Shown here one piece after another: positions 10,509 to 20,037 of a stretch of DNA of 64,000 nt. Source of the DNA: Globisporangium splendens. Its lineage: Eukaryota; Oomycota; Peronosporomycetes; Pythiales; Pythiaceae. The position numbers and the translations under genes were made by a program. Numbering within the stretch: the stretch's first letter is position 1; each line of letters starts with the position of its first letter. Where the stretch lies: the NCBI GenBank assembly GCA_006386115.1, contig VFIW01000127.1, forward strand, positions 53,642-117,641, given 5' to 3'. The notes under the pieces were generated by a model. The model worked only from the letters and a program-made list of their open reading frames with translations. It did not search any database and was not told the origin of the DNA.

Positions 10509-13500
10509 ACCAACCTCGACTCAGCCCTCGTGGAACAACATTAGCGTCTTGACCGTGAACACTAATGGCATCAAAGACAACGGTCACCTATTTATCGACA
10601 ACATGGTATCGAAGCACTCGATATCGTGTGTCCAGGAAACCAAGTTCAGCGACAAGCAACACCTCTCGACCTTCAAGTTTCACCTCGACTCAAGCTTCAA
10701 ACACCAAGTCTTCGTGAACGACCCGAACTCCCAGTTGGATCGACCCACACGCGGACGTAGTGGCGGTGTTCTCACGGTTCTTCGCTCTGACGTGCCGGGT
10801 TTCGAAACGGCTGCGGAACAACCAAGCCTCACCGTCCCAGGTCGGTACCTCGTTGTGAAGCTGATGGTGAGCGACGCTCCCGTCTACATTCACAACGTGT
10901 ACGCTCCAGTGGACCGACAGGAAAAGCAACAATTCTTCTCGAGTCTCTCGACCGAAGGCTTTGAAGATCAAGCGACACACCTTGTGTTGGGAGATCTGAA
11001 CACGCCGTTGGATCCCAGACTCGACTCGTCGTCTCCAGATCTGCGCTACGACCCGGCGCGGTCGAGCTGCCTTGCGTGGCTTGCTCGTCTTGGCGTTGTG
11101 GATGCGTGGCGCGTCCACCATGACACGAAGCGAGTCTTCACTGGTCCCTTGCCTCGCAAGAACCGGTTGGACTATATTCTTCTCTCGGAGGCGTTCTATG
11201 AACGCTTCTACGACGACTCCAAATACTTCGTTCCCCAGAACGCTGGCGACCACCTTGCTCATTGTGTGAGTTTCAAGACTGGCTCCCAGCTGCATGGACG
11301 CGGGTACTGGAAGTTTTCCCGTTACCTGCTGGAGTACCCAGTGGTTGTTTCCGCGATCGAGAAGGAAGCGGAAACAGTCCGAGATCAGCTCCGTGGCTCT
11401 GCCAATCCTGGTCAAATCTGGGAGAGGTGGAAGGCGAGAATCAAGACCCAGCTGCAAGACGTCCAGAAGAAGCTCCGCATGCAAGACACAGCCGCGGTTG
11501 AAGAGGCTCGTGCTTCGCTTGACCAGGCTGCTGCACGTTACCGCGAGTCTTCCACCGAGAACAACCGCAGCCAGTTCGACGACGCAATGAAGATTTACAA
11601 GGAGACAGTCACCAGAACCAGCCAGTACAACCAAGACAATGCGTTCGACTTCCAGGCGGCTAACTCCGAGAAATCGACCAAGCACTTCTTCCGTCCGTTG
11701 GACACGAGTCTGAGGAAGGTATCGATTGAAGAGGTGGTGAAACCGAGTGGCAGTGTCTCGTCGAACCCTCAAGAGATATCCCTCCGTTTCCTGGAACACT
11801 GGGGATCCGAGATGGGAGATCCCGACAGTTCAGCAGGAACAGCTCCTCCACCAGACGAAGCCAAGCAGCAAACGCTCATTGACTCGATCATCCGCGTGCT
11901 GTCGGAGCTGGAACGGGAGATCTTGAATGCTCCTGTGACGGCTTCCGACCTTGCGGACTCGATTAAGCACATGAAGGCGAGCTCGGCACCTGGTATGGAC
12001 GGCTTGACAGCTGGCTTTTACCAGGTCGCTCCCGACGTGTTCGGTGAATGTCTCAGCATTGTCTTCAACGACCAGCTTCGTCGTGGCATCCTCCTGCCGT
12101 CGCAACGCAAGTCAGCGGTCGTGCTCCTCTACAAGAAGGGATCAAGAGCCGAGCCTGGCAACTACCGACCGATCACGCTGATGCCAGTCGACGTGAAAGC
12201 TCTGTCTAAGACTCTCACGTTCCGACTCCAGTCCGTTGTGTGTAGTCTCATCCACACGGACCAGAAGGCATTCGTGAAAGGCAGGTCGATCCACCATCAC
12301 GTTCGCTTCCTCGCTGATCTCCAAGACTTGATCACGAACCTCGACAACGAAGCGTACGCGATGTTCTTGGACTTCGAGAAGGCTTTCGATCGTGTGAACT
12401 GGGACTACATGTTCCGGGTGCTTGAGAAGATGGGATGCGGCTCTGCGTTTATCCAGTGGGTGAGGCTTCTGTACACGCGACCGCAAGCACACCTTCTCAT
12501 CAACCAGAACATCCAGCCCGCGCTTCATCCGACGCGAGGTGTCAAACAGGGAGATCCTCTGTCGGCATTGCTGTTCCTTCTGGCAATTGAGCCTCTTGGG
12601 AACTTGCTACGGTCGCACGAAGAGTATGGCGTGTGCCTCGACGCAGACCACACTGCCACCAGCATGTTCTTTGCGGACGACACTACGCTTCTAGGCGGTT
12701 CGATCCCGAGTGTCCAAGCACAACTGGAGCTCGTGGATGTCTACTGCAAGGGATCCGGTGCGAAACTCAACCTCAGCAAGTCGATGCTGATGGCGCTGAA
12801 TCGCAACCGAGACTGCCCTCGCCTGCCTGGCGTTCAAGTGCTGGGTCGTGCAGAGTCGGTGAAGTTCCTTGGTATCCCGTTCAGCCAGTCTCCAGTCAAT
12901 GACGCCATCGTGTCTTTCCTCGATAACCGCTTCTACGACGGCTTCAAGGCGTGGTACAGGCGAGCTCGAACACTGCGAGGGCGACTTCTGGTGGCTCAGA
13001 CAATGGTCCTGTCTCGACTGTGGCACTACACGCAGCATGTGGTTGTCCCACGGCAAGTCGTGAAGAGGTGGCAGTCGATGTTGAACAAGTTTGTCCTGAG
13101 TCGGAAGCACGACCGAGAGGACACACACATCCAGCTGATCCCGAAGGAGTTTCTCTACTTGCGGCGAAGCGAAGGTGGTCTGGGCATACCGAGCATCGAA
13201 GCTCATCTGAAGCGGCAACGACTCCAGCTGCTGCTTCAGTTTGTGCGTGCAGCCACGACTCCCGAGGAGAGAAACTGGACGACAGCGAGCTGTGAGGTGC
13301 TCAAGTCTGTTCTACCACCCGTCGGAAGGTGCAGAGCGCTCGACTTTCTCACAGTATCACCGCTGCGGCATGGCTCGATGATCAAGTGGCAGAAGACTTC
13401 AGGGTGGTGGAGAGCGACCTGGACGATGTGGTACACGATCAGCTGGGAGATCACGTGGCGCAACCTTCCGCCGGACGAAGGCGTGAGGGAGTGCCTCGCT

Positions 13501-14618
13501 CAGCCGATTTGGTTCCATGCAGATGCACACTCCACTACGAACAGACCCCTCGGACTGCAACCGTCAACGCTCATCGAAGGTGCCTTGGTATGTGTCCCGA
13601 GCCGCAGCGAAGCTTCCGGCTCCACATCTCGAGAGTCTTCGGTTTGCGATCACTGGCGGACTTTATGCGTGGTGGAACGACATGGCCGAGCTGCAACGAC
13701 TTTGTGGCTGCTCACCTTGATCGCACGCTGGCTCACATCTCTGTCGGCATCCAGTCGCAATGGCTTCGGTCGTTGTACAAGGAAGCGACACAGATTGTGG
13801 ACCGACTGGGAACACTACCACCGCAAGTTGACTCAAGTCTTCGTCTTCTTCCGCACCTTGGTTGCACCAGTGGCACGAAGGTGTGTGTGTTCCCGGCCAT
13901 TCCGAGAAGCGCGCTTCTTTGTCTGGTGTGGACACCAACGCCACCGTCGAAAAGCCACCCAATGACGCTTCACAGTCAGAGCGTTGACGAGGACGAAGTC
14001 AAACGGTTCGTGAAGTACGGCAAGCACCTTCGCCAGCTCCTGCTTCCGATCTTTGAAGACCTGCAGTTTCGCGTGGCGTTCCGACTGCTTCCTGTGCGCT
14101 CTCGGTTCTTCTTTCTGCGAGACACCGACCCAGGCATCACGTACTGCATCCAGAATGGCTGCAACGCAGTTGAGACCGAGCAGCACTTGTTCTTCGAGTG
14201 CGCGCTTGCCTCGCGAGTGTGGGAGCACCTGTTGCTTCTGATGCGGCCATTCTTTCGACGCCAGCCAACGTGGACGATGATTGCCTTGGCGCGGAAGCCG
14301 TCGATTCACGAAGACTGGAAGGAATGCGAAGACGTCATCTGTGACGTTTGGCACACTCTTCGTGCAGTGGCCCTCCATTTCCTCTGGACGGATCGCAATC
14401 GGTGCTTGTTCGACGGAAGACAACCCACTCCGACTGCTCCTGCGCTGTCGGTGATATTCGCAACGATGAGTGCGCATACCCGCCACTACATGAGGAAAAA
14501 ATACGAGTCAGTGCAAGTGACAACACTGCAAAAGATCATTCAAGAGATGAAGACGTACCAGCCATTTGGAGATTTCGTGGCAACTCATACAACCACGTTC
14601 GAGATTCGGCAACGGTAA
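10507..14618 (+). pseudogene. LINE copy 1 ORF2 (endonuclease-RT), frameshifted
   Basis: Apurinic-type endonuclease first (TVNTNGI, VQETKFS, NVYAPVD, GDLNTPLDP, AGDHLAHC), then reverse transcriptase (NYRPITLMP, FLDFEKAFDRVNWD, catalytic FADD near 12670), then a C-terminal Cys/His cluster near 14155-14200 (HLFFEC). A 1-nt deletion near 13530 shifts the last 360 codons. The frame is +1 to ORF1, with no ATG before the endonuclease, as in copy 2. Confidence 0.9.
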
Positions 14619-14931
14619 GCCGCCAACTCTGCCTCAAAGCTCCAATCTCGACCTCCACAGCTGTTGCCGCAGTCTCATCAGCAGCGTCGCCGCTTGCTCC
14701 TTCCTCTCTGGAGGAGACCCTTGAGGACTCCTCATCGGATGCTGACACCACTGAAGAGCTGCTCTCTGATTCTCCTGAGTCGGAGATCTCACGTTGGGAA
14801 TCCCCATCAACCGAGCCTATGCCCTCCGACACCTCCGCCTTACGGCGCGGCTCAGCCGATTGCATTATGGTCACGGTATCAGGTTCCTCCCTCCCTGAGT
14901 ACTCTTCCTCAGATGCACCAGCGACCATCAC
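14536..14931 (-). pseudogene. Acidic Ser/Glu-rich antisense ORF remnant in LINE copy 1
   Basis: A minus-strand frame of about 130 codons opens after a methionine near 14928. It is dominated by Ser, Glu and Asp for 100 residues, then runs into antisense ORF2 sequence. Position, strand and composition match the N-terminus of the antisense gene in LINE copy 2 (25962 downward), though I see no direct sequence match. It may be the deleted stump of an equivalent gene, or chance. Confidence 0.3.
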
Positions 14932-15054
14932 TCTCCAGTCGGCACCTGCTCTCGACGACGCAAATTGACGAATGAGCCCAAGCCTGCAAGAAACAGATAA
15001 ATTACGGATTCACAACGGTTAAATTACGGAAGTTTTTTCTGTGATTTCCAAGTT

Positions 15055-15127
15055 TGGCCACGGCGGGGATCGAACCCGCGACCTCCAGGTTGGGAACCCG
15101 GTACTATACCATTTGAGCTGCATGACC
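15055..15127 (-). tRNA. tRNA-Gly(CCC) inside the LINE copy 1 3' region
   Basis: 73 nt with acceptor GGTCATG/CGTGGCC, anticodon stem CCGGG/CCTGG, loop TTCCCAA (anticodon CCC), T stem GCGGG/CCCGC and discriminator A. The D stem has three pairs plus a mismatch. No T-run terminator follows closely. A 17-A run lies 40 bp upstream of its 5' end (15168-15184). It is either a host tRNA gene caught in a rearrangement or part of a short inserted element. Confidence 0.75.
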
Positions 15128-15319
15128 ATCCACAATCAGCGATCATTTGCTCAAACCTGGTTGTTCCAAAAAAAAAAAAAAAAATCGACGGTCCACAGGT
15201 ATACACCCGTGGTATCCAGGAGTATACATATTTAGTGTATAGTATGGTATTTAAATAGTCTTCAGCTAGGTAGATTGAGTAGTCACTCCGTCTAATTCTA
15301 GTAATATAGACAACTTTCA

Positions 15320-16409
15320 ACTGAGCTATACGACCTCGGACACGTTCAACACACTCCACAACACACACACCACCACACAACCATTGCAACACAACACACG
15401 TCCACGCACACACATCCCACGCACCACACGCCACGCACCCACAACGTCGTCCTCGGGCCGCGTACAACCACCACACAACCAACGGTCTGGTCGTCAACGC
15501 GTACTGTACTGCAAGCCTGCAAGCTCACCCTTAGCATTTTGCGTCTCAAACGGCACACGTCAGCCTCCCACACAATGTAATCAAAAACCACACCCAAAGT
15601 CCGCGGGCACTCTGCCTCTCGCTCCGGCACTCGCACCAAGCATGCGTACTGTACTTGGTAGTCTCGCAGTGTACGTAAGTAAGCTTGCATCACCTGGGGA
15701 GCAGGCAGAGTGGCAAAGAATCGGATGAATGGACGGGCAGAGATGTGCGGTCCGCGTGAAATGAAAGAAGCGCTCGCGCAGCGTTCAGCGTGCCTGCTGC
15801 CACAAAGCGGGGCTCTCACGCGCCTTGACTATACGACAAAACACTCCACACCACACACCAGTCGTCACGACGTGTTGGTCGTCCAACGCGTACTGTGGCC
15901 TGCCAGCGCATTTTGCGTCGGCACACGTCAGGCCTCCCATCTCAATCGCAAAAACCACACCCAAAGCGAGACGGACCCGGGACGTCGCGGGCTCTTGCTC
16001 TCGCTTTACACGACACTCGCGTCAATCCACCAAGTGTGCGGCGAGCGAGCTGCAGCCGGTGGCTCGGTGTGCGTTTTGGGCGACTCAGGTGCTCATTGGC
16101 TTCGTTTGAAGTTTGAAGTCTCGCAGTGTACGTACGTATGTACCGCTACTCCCTCTTTGTTTTGTTTGGCTGTGTTCAGTGTGTGCTCAAGTAGAGCGAG
16201 TGGGGAGTCGAGTAGAGCGGCAAAGGATTCGGCGGTGTGTTTGCCGGGATGAAGGGATGGGCGGAGATGTGATGTGACCCGGTCCGCGTGAAAAATGAAA
16301 GAAGCGGCTCGAGCAGCGTCCACGCACAGCAACACGCGCTCACACACTCAGTGCCTGCCTGCCTGCTTGTCTGCGCAGTGTCAAAGAGGAATGAAAAGAA
16401 AGAAAAGTT
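15320..16409 (-). repeat. Two deletion-riddled tRNA-Ile array units
   Basis: Two units follow the normal order but have lost many blocks of 1-40 bp. The first (to about 15835) keeps only fragments of its tRNA (GGGGCTC ... CTATACGAC), so it has no functional gene. The second ends in intact tRNA copy 2. Confidence 0.8.
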
Positions 16410-16482
16410 TGGTCATACTGGGGCTCGAACCCAGGACCACAGCGTTATTAGCACTGCGCTCTACCGACTGAGCTATACGACC
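16410..16482 (-). tRNA. tRNA-Ile(AAT), copy 2
   Basis: Same 73-nt cloverleaf as copy 1, followed on its 5' side by ordinary array spacer (TCGGACACG). It shows the uninterrupted target site. Confidence 0.93.
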
Positions 16483-17215
16483 TCGGACACGTTCAACAAC
16501 ACTCCACAACACACACACCACCACACAACCATTGCAACACAACACACGTCCCACGCACACACATCCCACGCACACACGCCACGCAACCCACAACGTCGTC
16601 CTCGTCCACGGTCCGCGTACAAACCACCACACAACCAACGTCTTGGTCGTCCAACGCGTACTGTACTGCAAGCCTGCCAGCTCAACCTTAGCATTTTGCG
16701 TCTCAAACGGCACACGTCAGGCCTCCCACACAAATGTCAATCGCCAAAAACCACACCCAAAGTGAGACGGACCCGGGACGTCTCGCGGGCACTCTTGCGC
16801 TCTCGCTTTACACGGCACTCGCGTCAATCCACCAAGCATGCGGCGAGCGAGCTGCAGCCAGTAGCTCGGCGTGCGTTTTGGTCGACTTAGGTGCTCATTG
16901 GCTTCGTTTGAAGTTTAAAGTCTCGCAGTGTACGTACGTATGTACCGCTACTCCCTCTTTGTTTTGCTTGCTTGCTTGTGTTCGGTGTGTGCTCAAGTAG
17001 AGCGACTGGGGAGCAGAGCAGAGTGGCAAAGAATTCGGTGGTGGTGTTGTCGGGATGAATGGACGGGCAGAGATGTGATGTGACCCGGTCCGCGTGAAAA
17101 ATGAAAGAAGCGGCTCGAGCAGCGTCCACGCACAGCAACACGCGCTCACACACTCAGTGCCTGCCTGCCTGCTTGTCTGCGCAGTGTCAAAGAGGAGTGA
17201 AAAGAAAGAAAAGTT
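16483..17215 (-). repeat. tRNA-Ile array unit, intact spacer
   Basis: Standard spacer between tRNA copies 2 and 3 (period 806 bp). CA-rich start, then a GC-rich part with the AAAATGAAAGAAGCGG block near the tRNA end. Confidence 0.9.
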
Positions 17216-17288
17216 TGGTCATACTGGGGCTCGAACCCAGGACCACAGCGTTATTAGCACTGCGCTCTACCGACTGAGCTATACGACC
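17216..17288 (-). tRNA. tRNA-Ile(AAT), copy 3
   Basis: Intact 73-nt gene directly abutting the 5' end of LINE copy 2. Positions 1-16 are the left target-site duplication. Confidence 0.93.
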
Positions 17289-17382
17289 ACTTCTCAATTT
17301 GCCGGCAACCCAACAAGTCGACTTCCAGAAGAACCCCTCTCCCACCCCACCCGCTGCACCTGCTGCCGTCTCGACCTTCCCC

Positions 17383-20037
17383 ATGGAACCTCCGACTGCC
17401 GCCGCCTCTCCTCCCGCCGTCCCCTCGTCTCCGCCTGTCGTGCCTCCGCGTGTCGCACCCGGTCGAGAATCTGGGTCCGCACCCAGTATCCAGCCTGGTA
17501 CCACGGTCAGCCCATCCCCCTCGGAAAATTTGGAGCGATCCGAATCTCCGATGGGTGGCTCTCCGGGCGCCACGCCACGCGTTCTCATGTCCCCTCCCTC
17601 CGCTGCGCCTCTGTCGCCACCGGCTTCCGCGTCCCCTTCTCTCTCGGCCTCTGCGCCGACGGGATCGAGTGACGATGGACTTGATGTGCATATGAGCGCA
17701 CCGCCTGATGTTCCTGACTCGCCGACCAATGCGCATGTGCTCGATGACGGGTCGGTCCCCCCACCCGCTGTGCCCGATTCGCCGTCCGATGACGAGTCGA
17801 TGGAGCCCCCGCAAGCGCCTGACGCCGCCTCGCTTCCTCGCGTGGACCCGCGTCCGACGATGGCGGACGTGCTCTCGCAGCAAGAACACCTCCGTCGCGA
17901 CCACGCCGAAGCTGCAGCTGCGCGCCGTCGCGTGGAGACCCCGAAGCCTCTCGCCTGCGACATCGAAGCGATTGAGCGTCAGTACGCCGCTGGCGGTGAC
18001 TGGTCGTTCATCGCGTCTCGCATGGAGCAAGCGCGTCCGTATGCACTGCCGCGCGCCAGATACGACATGGTGATCGACACTGGACGGACCTTCGCGAAGA
18101 CTCCGCTTCAGAAGATCATGGCGTCGTTGTCCGGCAAGAGCCACGGAAGTGAAGTCCTCGAGCGTCTGTACACGACCTACGAGATCGGCCAAGTCTCCAA
18201 GCTCCCCGGTGGCAACCTGCGCGTCAAGGTCAAGTCGAAGGAAGCGTGTCTCCTCCTGGAGCGCACGCAAGTGAACATCCTCGGTGGTGTCTTCATGTTC
18301 AAGGAGTTCGACGTCCTGAGCGCGAAGTACTTCATCGACATCGCTAACGTGGATTCCGACACGAACACGGACCTCATCCTGCAGCGCTTGTTCCTGCTGG
18401 GGTGCAAGCCCGTGTACGACACGTTCCGCGAAGTGAACCTTGCGACCGGCATCACGTCCGCGACGTGGCGTGTCTACTTCCTGTCGAACTCGTGTCCAAG
18501 CGCGCTGATGATCAACGGCTCCGTCTGCGATCAAGTGCTCTTCGACAACAAGCTCCATCCCGCGCACGGCAAGAACGCGCCGTACCAGTCTGAGCGACTA
18601 CCGTTCGGCTACCGTTCGCACCACAGTCTCGACCTAGGCACGCCTGAGAGTGTCTTCCCCCCGTCTGAACCAGCGCCGCAACAACAGCAACAGCAGCGCC
18701 CGACGACGTACGCACAAGCCGCGGGTCCGACGACGGTGCCAAAGCAAACCCCGCTGCAGAAGGCAATTGAGGAAACGAAGATCCGGGATGCCCAGCTCCA
18801 GCAAGGAGCTCAGCATGGCCAGCCTCCTGCTGCCAACCAGCTTTCCAAGCTGCCAGCCAAGTCCGACGACGCGCTCTCGATCTCGACGTTCAACGACTCG
18901 AATGGCAAGATCACTCCACCCAGCAGCCCCAAGGCTCCGAAGAAACCCCTCTTGCTGACCAACGGACCCGACGACGGCTTCAAAACCGTCTCGAACAAGA
19001 AGAAGCGCTCGCGCAACGAAGTCGACTTCTCCAACCTCATGGTCAAGCAGCAGTCGCAGCCTCTCGATGGTGTCGCCACAGCCAACTACTTCCAAGTGCT
19101 TCAGTTGATGGAGGTCACGTTCGAGTCGAAGAACGTGACTGCTGACAAGAAGTACGGAGTGCGATACCATGTTGCTCCCGTCGATGTGAAGCGTCCAGAC
19201 GCGGCGAAGTCCTCGACCGAGTCTGCTTTCTTCGTCGAGAAACACCACACGAAGATCAAGAAGGCGTCCAAGGCATCGCCCGTCATCGAGGTGACGGAAG
19301 CAATGCTCAACGACGAGAACACGGCGCTTCTCAACACCCTCCCGGACTGTCTCGCGGAAGCGGACAAAAAGGTCGACGGAGTGTGCAAGCTTCTTGAGAA
19401 CGCTACGAACCCTGACCACATCACGAAGAAAGCGGTCGATTGCCCGCTCGCCTTCAACAGCGCATTGGCGTTGAAGATGGCTGGAAGCGGACAAGAGATC
19501 GGTGATCTCGCACAGCTGCACGTGATCAACCGCGTCTTCTGTGCGACGCAACCCGGCGACGACACGACATTCAGCGCGAAGTGGAAGAAGCTCATGGGCT
19601 CGACGGTCCCGTCCAAGCGCAGCGAGATCTTCAAGACGTGCGCGAAGTGGTGGACATCGTCCTCTTCGATTACCGAGCTCTCTCGCGCGACCAAAGCTCT
19701 TGGTATATTCGAGCTTGCTCTCATGTCCATGGCGCCGATCATCTTCACCAACGACCACTGGATCCAGTACCTCACTGGCCAGCCGGTCGAGTGGATCCCA
19801 GCGCACCACACGCGACTTCTCCACCCGAACACTCTCCTTCGGCTCCTACGGTCGGACCTCGGCTCTTTCTGCATGCAGCAATGGAGCGAAGTGCAGTGGC
19901 AAGGTCGCTTGTTGGAAGATCTTGAATCGCTCCAGAAGCTTGACGGGTGCTACCCGGATGACTCCTCGGTGCTCAAGCTCCATGTCGTGGACGGCAACGT
20001 GGTGATGGTTGCGGGCGGTCTGGCCACTCGTTGCTAA
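17383..20037 (+). CDS. LINE copy 2 ORF1 protein
   Basis: 884 codons from ATG 17383. The frame is open upstream to the tRNA junction but has no earlier ATG. Residues 1-190 are Pro/Ser/Ala-rich and likely disordered. Residues about 210-440 form the conserved core shared with copy 1 (KEFDVLSAKYFIDIANV, FREVNLATGITSATWRVYF). Then comes a Gln/Pro linker, a basic segment KKKRSRNE, and a folded C-terminal third ending GLATRC. ORF1 proteins of LINEs bind the element RNA and form the RNP; no RRM or CCHC motif is evident. ORF2 follows in the +1 frame. Confidence 0.88.
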   Translation: MEPPTAAASPPAVPSSPPVVPPRVAPGRESGSAPSIQPGTTVSPSPSENLERSESPMGGSPGATPRVLMSPPSAAPLSPPASASPSLSASAPTGSSDDGLDVHMSAPPDVPDSPTNAHVLDDGSVPPPAVPDSPSDDESMEPPQAPDAASLPRVDPRPTMADVLSQQEHLRRDHAEAAAARRRVETPKPLACDIEAIERQYAAGGDWSFIASRMEQARPYALPRARYDMVIDTGRTFAKTPLQKIMASLSGKSHGSEVLERLYTTYEIGQVSKLPGGNLRVKVKSKEACLLLERTQVNILGGVFMFKEFDVLSAKYFIDIANVDSDTNTDLILQRLFLLGCKPVYDTFREVNLATGITSATWRVYFLSNSCPSALMINGSVCDQVLFDNKLHPAHGKNAPYQSERLPFGYRSHHSLDLGTPESVFPPSEPAPQQQQQQRPTTYAQAAGPTTVPKQTPLQKAIEETKIRDAQLQQGAQHGQPPAANQLSKLPAKSDDALSISTFNDSNGKITPPSSPKAPKKPLLLTNGPDDGFKTVSNKKKRSRNEVDFSNLMVKQQSQPLDGVATANYFQVLQLMEVTFESKNVTADKKYGVRYHVAPVDVKRPDAAKSSTESAFFVEKHHTKIKKASKASPVIEVTEAMLNDENTALLNTLPDCLAEADKKVDGVCKLLENATNPDHITKKAVDCPLAFNSALALKMAGSGQEIGDLAQLHVINRVFCATQPGDDTTFSAKWKKLMGSTVPSKRSEIFKTCAKWWTSSSSITELSRATKALGIFELALMSMAPIIFTNDHWIQYLTGQPVEWIPAHHTRLLHPNTLLRLLRSDLGSFCMQQWSEVQWQGRLLEDLESLQKLDGCYPDDSSVLKLHVVDGNVVMVAGGLATRC

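Larger units (their letters stand above)
7815..15319 (+). mobile_element. tRNA-Ile-targeting LINE, copy 1 (decayed)
   Basis: A 7.5-kb non-LTR retrotransposon with ORF1, ORF2 and a long 3' region, between two copies of ACTGAGCTATACGACC (7799-7814 and 15320-15335), which is tRNA-Ile positions 1-16. It lies head-to-head with the tRNA gene. ORF1 has two stops and ORF2 a 1-nt deletion, so it is inactive. The 3' region holds an acidic antisense ORF remnant, a tRNA-Gly and a 17-A run. The last 55 bp match LINE0 and LINE copy 2. Confidence 0.93.
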
